From Neptunitalea lumnitzerae (GTDB lineage Bacteria; Bacteroidota; Bacteroidia; Flavobacteriales; Flavobacteriaceae): DNA of 64,000 bases. Positions within the stretch are counted from its first letter, which is position 1. Every line of letters starts with the position of its first letter. The stretch is from the NCBI RefSeq assembly GCF_027924185.1, contig NZ_BRVO01000001.1:1364001-1428000 (forward strand). The letters run 5' to 3'. A model generated the notes under the pieces. It worked only from the letters and a program-made list of their open reading frames with translations. It was not told the origin of the DNA and did not search any database. This document shows positions 57,480 through 64,000 of the stretch, one piece after another. The translations under genes were made by a program, and so were the position numbers.

Positions 57480-57875
57480 ATTAATAAAATAAGAACACTA
57501 ACATTAATTATTGTGCTACTTTTTAGTGCAGTAGGCACTATAAGTGCACAAAGTAACGTTAACCATAGACAGGAGATAACGGAAATTACAACCCAAATAA
57601 AAGGTACGTGGGTAAGTGAGGAATATAGCTAGGTGAAAATTGTGATAGGAGATACCAACTATGATGATTACTATAGTAAAGTGCTTTCTGAAAGTAGTAA
57701 TTATACCATAACAAGTACTTGTGGAGAGGAAACAGCTATTACAAATAAGTATTTTTTGAAGGTTGTAGATGAAAGTGGAGCTATCTTATGTTATGATATT
57801 ATGGGGCTCAATGATGAGGTACTATCTGTAAGATCAATGATTAGCGGTAAAATTTTTGTTTTTAACAGACAATAG
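57480..57875 (+). pseudogene. Decayed gene for a small secreted protein
   Basis: One reading frame runs from 57480 to the stop at 57873-57875, interrupted only by TAG at 57630-57632. The first part encodes a signal peptide (IRTLTLIIVLLFSAVG, then SAQ) preceded by ATA at 57489, where the related genes downstream have ATG. A GTWVSEEYS segment precedes the internal stop, and 80 residues follow it. The protein resembles the tandem array members in its first 45 residues and only loosely after that. With both the start codon and an internal codon lost, it is probably not made. A short product from GTG 57633 is unlikely, as it would lack a signal peptide. Confidence 0.7.
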
Positions 57876-57960
57876 CTTTAGTAGTACTAGGATTGAAAGA
57901 TATGGGACAGAGAATTGATATCATAAATAAGACTTTTGTTTTAGTACCCTTCATGAAATC

Positions 57961-58017
57961 CCTTATGATGATTCTGATTATTTAATTCCAGAGAATTTGG
58001 TGTTGAATAAGTTATAA
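57961..58017 (+). pseudogene. 3' remnant of a tandem-array copy
   Basis: These 57 bases encode PYDDSDYLIPENLVLNKL and a stop, the exact C-terminal end of the array proteins, followed by the same post-gene sequence. In-frame sequence upstream is not related. It is what is left of a deleted first copy. Between it and 57875 nothing recognisable is seen. Confidence 0.8.
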
Positions 58018-58049
58018 AGGTATTGGGCGCACTTTTAAAATCAATCATA

Positions 58050-58655
58050 ATGAGAATAATAGTATTGATAATTGTATTTTTTAGTGTACTAGGTAATAGT
58101 TACTCGCAGGTTCTAGGTGAACCGGAGATAATTGTACCAATAGAAAATCAGGTAGACTTTTACCATAATCCGATTGAAGATCTTTTATATTATAAGGATG
58201 TAAATAATCTTTTAGATAAGTTTATTGGTACCTGGGAGGTTAATGATGGGGTAAATTATTTAAAAATAAGTATTGCCAAGCATGAGCATTTAGCCATGGG
58301 GAATAAATGGTTTAAAAACAATGATTTTGAAGATAAATTGATTTTAACAATCGTATCTTTTAAATTAAATGGGGTAGTTAAGTATACTAACGAGGCAGGT
58401 ATAGGAGGTAACTTTGTGAGCACGGAAAATTTAAATGCAGTAAAACTTCTCTATCGTGAACCATCATTAACAAGTTGTTTTCGTAAGAAGTCAGGAAATT
58501 TAACATTGGAAGTTATACAGAATGGTTCTACGGTACAACTTGCGTGGACACGTGTAAATTTTGTTGTAGAAGGCGGGGGAGAATGCTCTGATAGCACACC
58601 TTATGATGATTCCGATTTTTTAATTCCGGATCATTTGGTGTTGAATAAGTTATAA
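58050..58655 (+). CDS. Small secreted protein, DUF6705-like, array copy 1
   Basis: From ATG 58050 the product has 201 residues with a signal peptide (about 1-20, GNSYSQ). An upstream TTG would start inside the half-terminator and is rejected. The mature part has LLYYKDVNNLLDKFIGTWEV, seen in the family I remember as DUF6705, and a lipocalin-like beta pattern. Two cysteines near the end (LTSCF and GECSDS) may form a disulfide. The last third (about 138-195) differs most from copies 2 and 3, for example FVVEGGGECSDST. No function is known. Confidence 0.85.
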   Translation: MRIIVLIIVFFSVLGNSYSQVLGEPEIIVPIENQVDFYHNPIEDLLYYKDVNNLLDKFIGTWEVNDGVNYLKISIAKHEHLAMGNKWFKNNDFEDKLILTIVSFKLNGVVKYTNEAGIGGNFVSTENLNAVKLLYREPSLTSCFRKKSGNLTLEVIQNGSTVQLAWTRVNFVVEGGGECSDSTPYDDSDFLIPDHLVLNKL

Positions 58656-58687
58656 AGGTATTGGGCGCACTTTTAAAATCAATCAAA

Positions 58688-59293
58688 ATGAGAATAATAA
58701 TATTGATAATTGTATTTTTTAGTGTACTAGGTAATAGTTACTCGCAGGTTCTAGGTGAACCGGAGATAATTGTACCAATAGAAAATCAGGTAGACTTTTA
58801 CCATAATCCGATTGAAGATCTTTTATATTATAAGGATGTAAATAATCTTTTAGATAAGTTTGTTGGTACCTGGGAGGTTAATGATGGGGTAAATTATTTA
58901 AAAATAAGTATTGCCAAGCATGAGCATTTAGCCATGGGGAATAAATGGTTTAAAAACAATGATTTTGAAGATAAATTGATTTTAACAATCGTATCTTTTA
59001 AATTAAATGGGGTAGTTAAGTATACTAACGAAGCAGGTATAGGAGGTAACTTTGTGAGCACTGAAAATTTAAATGCAGTTGAACTTAATTATAAAGAACC
59101 ATCGTTAACGAGTTGTTTTCGTAGGAAGTCAGGAAATTTAACATTGGAAGTTATACAGAATGGTTCTACGGTACAACTTACTTGGACACGTGTAAATATG
59201 GTTTATGAGACGATAACTACGTGTGCTGACGGAACACCTAATGATGATTCTGATTATTTAATTCCGGAGAATTTGGTATTGAATAAGCTATAA
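58688..59293 (+). CDS. Small secreted protein, DUF6705-like, array copy 2
   Basis: This 201-residue copy differs from copy 1 at a few positions up to residue 135 (for example Val for Ile in KFVGTW). It then carries its own variant: LNYKEPSLTSCFRRK and MVYETITTCADGTPNDDSDYL. The signal peptide and length are the same. It lies 32 bases after copy 1, with the same half-terminator between, so all copies are probably co-transcribed. Confidence 0.85.
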   Translation: MRIIILIIVFFSVLGNSYSQVLGEPEIIVPIENQVDFYHNPIEDLLYYKDVNNLLDKFVGTWEVNDGVNYLKISIAKHEHLAMGNKWFKNNDFEDKLILTIVSFKLNGVVKYTNEAGIGGNFVSTENLNAVELNYKEPSLTSCFRRKSGNLTLEVIQNGSTVQLTWTRVNMVYETITTCADGTPNDDSDYLIPENLVLNKL

Positions 59294-59325
59294 AGGTATT
59301 GGGCGCACTTTTAAAATCAATCAAA

Positions 59326-59949
59326 ATGAGAATAATAATATTGATAATCGTATTTTTTAGTGTATTAGGTAATAGTTACTCGCAGGTTACAGGTGAACGT
59401 GAGGTTCTAGGTGAACCGGAGATAATTGTACCAATAGAAAATCAGGTAGACTTTTACGATAGTCCGATTGAAGATCTTTTATACTATAAGGATGTAAATA
59501 ATCTTTTAGATAAGTTTGTTGGTGTCTGGGAGGTTAATGATGGGGTAAATTATTTAAAAATAAGTATTGCCAAGCATGAGCATTTAGCCATGGGGAATAA
59601 ATGGTTTAAAAACAATGATTTTGAAGATAAATTGATTTTAACAATCGTTTCTTTTAAGTTAAATGGGGTAGTTAAGTATACTAACGAAGCAGGTATAGGA
59701 GGTAACTTTGTGACCACTGAAAATTTAAATGCAGTTGAACTTCACTATAGTGAACCATCATTAACAAGTTGTTCTCGTAAGAAGTCAGGAAATTTAACAT
59801 TGGAAGTTATACAGAATGGTTCTACGGTACAACTTACGTGGACACGTGTAAATATGGTTTATGAGAAAATAAATACATGTGCTGACGGAACACTTAAGGA
59901 TGATTCCGATTTTTTAATTCCAGAGAATTTGGTATTGAATAAGCTATAA
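59326..59949 (+). CDS. Small secreted protein, DUF6705-like, array copy 3
   Basis: This 207-residue copy has six extra residues just after the signal peptide (VTGERE before VLGEPE), a small in-frame duplication of that segment. Its C-terminal third is close to copy 2 (MVYEKINTCADGT) with some substitutions such as LHYSEPSLTSCSRKK. It is the only copy followed by a complete terminator. Confidence 0.85.
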   Translation: MRIIILIIVFFSVLGNSYSQVTGEREVLGEPEIIVPIENQVDFYDSPIEDLLYYKDVNNLLDKFVGVWEVNDGVNYLKISIAKHEHLAMGNKWFKNNDFEDKLILTIVSFKLNGVVKYTNEAGIGGNFVTTENLNAVELHYSEPSLTSCSRKKSGNLTLEVIQNGSTVQLTWTRVNMVYEKINTCADGTLKDDSDFLIPENLVLNKL

Positions 59950-59957
59950 AGGTATTG

Positions 59958-59987
59958 GGCGCACTTTTAAGGTGCGCCATTTTTTTT
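59958..59987 (+). terminator. Terminator of the tandem array
   Basis: GGCGCAC (59958-59964) pairs with GTGCGCC (59972-59978) around a seven-base loop, followed by a T-tract. The left arm is part of the repeat unit; the right arm is unique. Confidence 0.88.
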
Positions 59988-59998
59988 ATTAAAAAAAA

Positions 59999-61459
59999 CT
60001 AAACATCTAATACTTTAAAAACGGCCTGTAAATCTTTTTCAGAAGGAGCCATAATCATTAGCTTATCTTCTTTTTCTATAACGGTGGTACCATTAGGGGT
60101 AAAGTATTTACCGTTTCTTTGAATCATTACAATTAAAGATGTTTTAGGTAATTGTATATTGGTAACAGCCTTGCCTATTACCGGGTTGTTTTCGTCTATA
60201 CTTATTTCTACCAATTCGGTATCTACATTTTCAGATAGTTCTATATCTACCGGTGTACGTACTTTTTGGTTTTGTGGTAAAGCAACTTTAAGCCATTTAG
60301 AAACAGCAGATAATGAAGTACCTTGTATAAGTACCGAGGTAAGCGAAATAAAAAATACAATATTAAATATAATATCAGAACGGTCTACTTTAGCCACTAA
60401 GGCGTATGTTGCAAATACAATGGGAGAGGCACCACGCAAACCTACCCACGATATGAATAGCATATTTTTAAATTTCACCTTAAAAAATGCTAAGCTAATA
60501 AATACACTTAAGGGGCGTGCAATAAAAATTAAAAAGGCAGAAATAAACAATCCAACATGAATTACAGGGGGTATTCTACTGGGGAAAACCAATAAACCTA
60601 ATGTAAGGAACAAGATAATTTGCATTAACCAAGCATACCCATCAAAAGCCTTAATAATTGTTTTTTTTCTAACAATGGTTTTGTTTCCTATAAACACTGC
60701 GGAAAGGTACACCGCTAAAAAGCCATTTCCTCCAACAGCATCGGTAACGGAATACGTAATAAACATTAAAGCCATGATTAAAATAGGGTATAGCCCTTCA
60801 AAATCGGGCTTAATTTTATTAATAGCTTTTACGTTTAGGTATCCAAAACCAAAGCCAGCTAAAGCACCAATAATTAACTGCCCAAAAAAGAAAGGTAATA
60901 TCTCAGCAAAGCTTTTATCGGGTGTGGTAATAAGGTTTATAAGTACTATAGTAAGTACGTTTGCCATGGGGTCGTTACTACCACTTTCTAGCTCTAGCGT
61001 TGGTCTTAAATTATCTTTTAACGCTATGTTTTTAGAGCGTAATATAGAAAACACTGCCGCTGCATCTGTAGAAGATATAATGGCACCTACCAGTAAGCTT
61101 TCGTAAATAGCTAAGGGTGTAATATAATGCACAAAAACACCTACAGTCCCTGCGGTTATTAATACACCAAGCGTAGAAAGGGTTACTCCTTGCCACATTA
61201 CAGGCTTAATAGACGTCCACCGGGTTTCTAACCCACCAGAAAACAAAATAAAATTAAAAGCAACTACCCCCACAAAACGGGCAAGTACCGGGTTGTCAAA
61301 ATGAATACCTCCAATACCCTCAGAGCCAGCAACCATACCTATTAAAAGGAAGAATACCAATACGGGTACACCAAACCTATAACTGGTTTTACCAGCAATA
61401 ATACTAACCAGTAGTAGCACAGATCCTACAAGTAATATGTTCTCAATACTAAGTGTCAT
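59999..61459 (-). CDS. CPA1-type potassium/proton antiporter with TrkA-C domain
   Basis: The start is set at ATG 61459 (MTLSIENILLVGSVL), giving 486 residues; an upstream TTG-started extension of 38 residues is hydrophilic and unlike the family. About 12 transmembrane helices carry the exchanger core (GAIISSTDAAAVFSILRSK, LELESGSNDPMANVL). A C-terminal RCK_C/TrkA-C domain (about 405-480, VEISIDENNPVIGKAV) probably binds a nucleotide. It is similar to K+/H+ antiporters of the NhaP2/YcgO group. It is divergent from hemN. Confidence 0.9.
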   Translation of the reverse strand: MTLSIENILLVGSVLLLVSIIAGKTSYRFGVPVLVFFLLIGMVAGSEGIGGIHFDNPVLARFVGVVAFNFILFSGGLETRWTSIKPVMWQGVTLSTLGVLITAGTVGVFVHYITPLAIYESLLVGAIISSTDAAAVFSILRSKNIALKDNLRPTLELESGSNDPMANVLTIVLINLITTPDKSFAEILPFFFGQLIIGALAGFGFGYLNVKAINKIKPDFEGLYPILIMALMFITYSVTDAVGGNGFLAVYLSAVFIGNKTIVRKKTIIKAFDGYAWLMQIILFLTLGLLVFPSRIPPVIHVGLFISAFLIFIARPLSVFISLAFFKVKFKNMLFISWVGLRGASPIVFATYALVAKVDRSDIIFNIVFFISLTSVLIQGTSLSAVSKWLKVALPQNQKVRTPVDIELSENVDTELVEISIDENNPVIGKAVTNIQLPKTSLIVMIQRNGKYFTPNGTTVIEKEDKLMIMAPSEKDLQAVFKVLDV

Positions 61460-61555
61460 GGGTTTTTTAATACATCTATGTAAAGATAAATAAAGGCAAA
61501 TTGGTGCACTGTTAAAAACCTGATAATTGTCATGTTTTTTCAGTAATGCCTTAAA

Positions 61556-61563
61556 TACCTTTG
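61556..61563 (+). promoter_or_regulatory. Promoter -7 box of hemN
   Basis: TACCTTTG is a full TAnnTTTG match 16 bases before the hemN start. No FNR-type dyad is evident upstream. Confidence 0.6.
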
Positions 61564-61579
61564 TTTTAAACAAAAGGAT

Positions 61580-62944
61580 ATGAGCAATTCTTTAATTCAG
61601 AAATATAACGTGGCTGGTCCACGCTACACTAGCTACCCTACAGTTCCGTATTGGAACCCTGACTCTTACAGTTATACAGGGTGGATAGAGAGTGTTAAAA
61701 AAGCCTTCGATGAAAGTAATACTTCCGAAGGTATTAGTTTGTATATACACCTGCCTTTTTGCGAAAGTATGTGTACGTTTTGTGGCTGTCATAAGCGTAT
61801 TACAAAACGTCATGATGTAGAGCATCCGTACATAGAGGCTTTGTTGAAAGAGTGGAAGTTGTATGCACAATTACTAGGTGCTAAACCGCGTATTAAGGAA
61901 ATTCACTTAGGGGGTGGAACTCCTACATTTTTCTCGCCAGAAAATTTAACCCGATTAATTAATGGGTTGTTTGAAGATGCAGAATTATGTGAGACGTATG
62001 AGTTTAGTTTTGAAGGGCATCCAAACAATACTACAAGAGAACATTTGCAGGCCCTGTATAATGTTGGTTTTAGAAGAGTAAGTTATGGGGTGCAAGATTA
62101 TTCTAAAAAAGTACAAATAGCAATTAACAGAATTCAACCGTATGAACATGTTCAGCAAGCAACCGAAATGGCACGAGAAATTGGCTATACTTCTGTGGGG
62201 CACGATTTGGTTTTTGGACTGCCTTTTCAAACATTGGAAGATGTTATGGAAACAATTGGCAGTACCCAAAAATTAATGCCAGACCGCATTGCATTTTATA
62301 GCTACGCCCATGTACCATGGATAAAAGGTAATGGACAAAGAGGTTTTAAGGAGTCCGATTTACCCTCAGGAGAAGCAAAACGAGCTCTTTATGAACAAGG
62401 TAAGAAAAAGTTAGCCGAGATGGGATACATAGAAATAGGTATGGACCATTTTGCACTACCTTCGGATAATTTATACGAAGCCATGAAGCAAGAACGTATG
62501 CACCGTAACTTTATGGGGTACACTGCTTCAAAAACACAATTAATGATTGGTTTGGGCGTTTCTAGTATTAGCGATAGCTGGTATGGATTTGCTCAGAACG
62601 AGAAAAGCATTGAAAATTATTATCAATTATTAGAAAATGATACCATACCGGTATACCGTGGTCATTTATTATCGAAAGAAGATTTGGTAGTTCGTAAACA
62701 TATTTTAAATTTGATGTGCAATTTTAAAACTTCCTGGGACGAATCTAAAATGTATTTTGACGATATTCCTGAAGTCCTGATAAAATTGACAGAGATGGAG
62801 CAGGACGGATTGTTACAAATCTCCTCAAATGGTATGGTGGTTACGGAAGAAGGGAAACCTTTTGTACGCAATGTGTGTATGGCGTTTGATTTGCATTTGC
62901 AACGTAAAATGCCAGAAACCAAATTATTTTCAATGACTATTTAA
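61580..62944 (+). CDS. hemN: Oxygen-independent coproporphyrinogen III oxidase
   Basis: This 454-residue radical-SAM enzyme has its cluster motif at Cys61, Cys65 and Cys68 with the additional Cys70 (PFCESMCTFCGC). GGGTPT and the N-terminal YNVAGPRYTSYPTVPYW trip-wire segment are typical of true HemN rather than HemW. It decarboxylates two propionates of coproporphyrinogen III in heme synthesis without oxygen. A universal stress protein gene and a TauE/SafE-type gene follow, a context seen near cbb3 oxidase genes. Confidence 0.96.
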   Translation: MSNSLIQKYNVAGPRYTSYPTVPYWNPDSYSYTGWIESVKKAFDESNTSEGISLYIHLPFCESMCTFCGCHKRITKRHDVEHPYIEALLKEWKLYAQLLGAKPRIKEIHLGGGTPTFFSPENLTRLINGLFEDAELCETYEFSFEGHPNNTTREHLQALYNVGFRRVSYGVQDYSKKVQIAINRIQPYEHVQQATEMAREIGYTSVGHDLVFGLPFQTLEDVMETIGSTQKLMPDRIAFYSYAHVPWIKGNGQRGFKESDLPSGEAKRALYEQGKKKLAEMGYIEIGMDHFALPSDNLYEAMKQERMHRNFMGYTASKTQLMIGLGVSSISDSWYGFAQNEKSIENYYQLLENDTIPVYRGHLLSKEDLVVRKHILNLMCNFKTSWDESKMYFDDIPEVLIKLTEMEQDGLLQISSNGMVVTEEGKPFVRNVCMAFDLHLQRKMPETKLFSMTI

Positions 62945-62978
62945 ACTTTTTATACTTAAAACTTAAGCTATTAGCACT

Positions 62979-63797
62979 ATGAACAAAATTATTATACCTG
63001 TAGATTTTTCTGAGCATTCTGAACATGCTTTATTTGCAGCGTCAGTTTTGGCAAAGAAAACCAATACCGAAATAGAGGTAGTACACATGCTTGAACTTTC
63101 TGAGGCGTTATTAAACAAATCAGAATCTCAACAACAAATGGAGGCTATCTACTATATGAGATTAGCGGAAAAGAAATTTGATGAATTTTTAGATAAAGAT
63201 TACTTAAAAGGATTTAAAATTACTCCGGTAATTAAGCACTTTAAAGTATTTTCTGAATTAGCTGAAATGGCTAGTGATGCAGATCTTATTATTATGGGGT
63301 CTCACGGAACTTCTGGTGTAGAAGAATTCTTTATGGGGTCTAACACAGAGAAAGTTGTAAGAACTTCTGATGTACCTGTATTAGTGGTTAAAGATAGAGT
63401 AAACCTTGATATTGAAACTGTTGTTTTTGCTTGTGATCTTAAAGAAGAAAACATTGCTGCTTATAACAAAGCTCAAAAAATGTTTAATGCTATTGGGGCA
63501 AAAGTTCAGTTATTATACGTGAACTTACCTAACGATTATTTCTTAAGTACACATGAAATTAAAGAGTTAACAGATAAGTTTTTAGCTAAAACTGCTAAAG
63601 AACCAGATTTCCCTGTAGCTTATTATTCAGACTATACCGTAGAAGATGGTGTACTTAACTTTAGCAACACTATTAGTGCAGATGTTATTGCTATCCCTAC
63701 TCACGGTAGAACTGGTATGGCGCACTTCTTTAATGGAAGTATAGGAGAAGATATTGCAAACCATGCATTATTACCTGTAGTAACTTTTAAAATCTAG
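62979..63797 (+). CDS. Tandem universal stress protein (UspA family)
   Basis: This 272-residue protein has two Usp folds. The first (about 1-142) begins KIIIPVDFSEHSEHAL and has the ATP-binding-type loop IMGSHGTSGVEEFFMGSNTEKVVR. The second (about 147-272) begins ETVVFACDLKEENIAA and ends IPTHGRTGMAHFFNGSIGEDIANH. Such proteins help in energy stress or microaerobic survival. It follows hemN by 34 bases and may be co-transcribed. Confidence 0.93.
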   Translation: MNKIIIPVDFSEHSEHALFAASVLAKKTNTEIEVVHMLELSEALLNKSESQQQMEAIYYMRLAEKKFDEFLDKDYLKGFKITPVIKHFKVFSELAEMASDADLIIMGSHGTSGVEEFFMGSNTEKVVRTSDVPVLVVKDRVNLDIETVVFACDLKEENIAAYNKAQKMFNAIGAKVQLLYVNLPNDYFLSTHEIKELTDKFLAKTAKEPDFPVAYYSDYTVEDGVLNFSNTISADVIAIPTHGRTGMAHFFNGSIGEDIANHALLPVVTFKI

Positions 63798-63824
63798 TAG
63801 ATTCTAGATTTACCACAATAAAGT

Positions 63825-63862
63825 AAAAAAGGATGTTCATTATAAACGAACATCCTTTTTTG
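63825..63862. terminator. Bidirectional terminator after the universal stress protein
   Basis: A 13-bp stem (63826-63838 with 63848-63860), A-run before and T-run after, lies between convergent genes. Confidence 0.9.
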
Positions 63863-63896
63863 TATATAAAAAACTGGTTAGCTAATTAAAATAATT

Positions 63897-64000
63897 TTAA
63901 TGACAAGTAGGAGCTTCTTTTACCATAAGGTTCATGTTAGAGGGAGAAACGTAGGGAATACCTAGTCCTAAACCTCTTAAAATAAAGAATACTCCAATAA
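63897..64000 (-). CDS. C-terminal end of a probable TauE/SafE-type membrane protein (cut by window edge)
   Basis: The last 33 codons read IGVFFILRGLGLGIPYVSPS and then NMNLMVKEAPTCH with a stop. This ending matches my memory of sulfite exporter TauE/SafE-family proteins encoded at the end of flavobacterial cbb3 oxidase clusters. The fragment is short, so the assignment is tentative. Confidence 0.55.
   Translation of the reverse strand, partial: IGVFFILRGLGLGIPYVSPSNMNLMVKEAPTCH

Larger units (their letters stand above)
58018..59978 (+). repeat. Tandem array of three 638-656 base units
   Basis: Each unit has the post-gene sequence with GGGCGCAC, a short spacer and one gene. The period from copy 1 to 2 and 2 to 3 is 638 bases; copy 3 has 18 extra bases. 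The first two thirds of the genes are almost identical at nucleotide level and the last third differs. Only after copy 3 is the GGGCGCAC followed by its complementary GTGCGCC. Confidence 0.92.

Noticed and set aside
57633-57875. An 80-residue protein starting at GTG 57633
   Set aside because: The codon directly follows an in-frame TAG of a longer frame with signal peptide, so it is better read as the second part of a broken gene.
58023-58049. TTG-started extension on each tandem-array gene (also at 58661 and 59299)
   Set aside because: The extension is encoded by the half-terminator, would precede and spoil the signal peptide, and a good ATG lies 27 bases on.
61460-61573. 38-residue extension of the K+/H+ antiporter from a TTG
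   Set aside because: It runs into the hemN promoter region and has no membrane-protein character; ATG 61459 begins the family sequence.

Overview
The window is a contiguous chromosomal segment of an AT-rich member of the Bacteroidota, most likely a marine Flavobacteriaceae. Four things point there: SusC/SusD-type outer-membrane genes, a type IX secretion (T9SS) sorting domain, HmuY-type heme proteins, and promoters carrying the TAnnTTTG -7 box of this phylum. Starts are mostly preceded by A-rich sequence rather than a Shine-Dalgarno motif. I see no insertion sequence, phage gene, CRISPR array or tRNA. The segment is mainly core genome with a few accessory patches.

Layout. 1-5648: a reverse-strand SusC/SusD pair (SusD cut by the window edge) and an Omp85-type barrel gene. 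5774-22941: one very long forward ribosomal superoperon (str, S10, spc and alpha operons fused) from rpsL to rplQ, with secY, infA and rpoA. It includes two genes shorter than 70 codons (rpmD, rpmJ) and three leader-like structures, before rplC, rpsH and rpsD. A strong terminator closes it. 23050-28653: carA and eno (overlapping), glycogen synthase and citrate synthase. 28736-31040: two amidinotransferase-fold hydrolases and an Rrf2 regulator. 31033-36217: an NAD(P)-binding DUF2867 protein, MarC, a hypothetical protein, argS and a pentapeptide-repeat protein. 36322-42185: a probable heme/iron uptake locus (DUF6607-like, TonB receptor, HmuY lipoprotein, HmuY-T9SS protein) with a perfect inverted repeat across the divergent promoters. 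43028-45312: ffh and folD. 45363-50016: two reverse-strand operons containing a degenerate pyrophosphatase-like lipoprotein and an ABC protein with one complete composite ATP site. 50219-57475: queE, DUF2059, methyltransferase, YkgJ, DUF1206, NamZ muramidase, a LolC/E-type permease and a cystathionine beta-synthase-like enzyme. 57480-59985: a tandem array of three near-identical small secreted proteins, preceded by a decayed related gene and a 3' remnant of a fourth copy. 59999-64000: K+/H+ antiporter, hemN, a universal stress protein and the end of a probable TauE/SafE protein.

How it fits together. The first 23 kb supplies the translation apparatus, with candidate RNA-based feedback at three internal points. 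The central genes serve pyrimidine, glycolytic, TCA and arginine/citrulline metabolism. The outer-membrane genes (SusCD, TonB/HmuY) import nutrients, and hemN, the universal stress protein and the TauE/SafE end suggest that a microaerobic respiration locus begins past the right edge. The most unusual items are the rplC attenuator-like leader, the split-competence ABC ATPase, the active-site-depleted pyrophosphatase lipoprotein, and the tandem secreted array whose junctions each carry half of a terminator.
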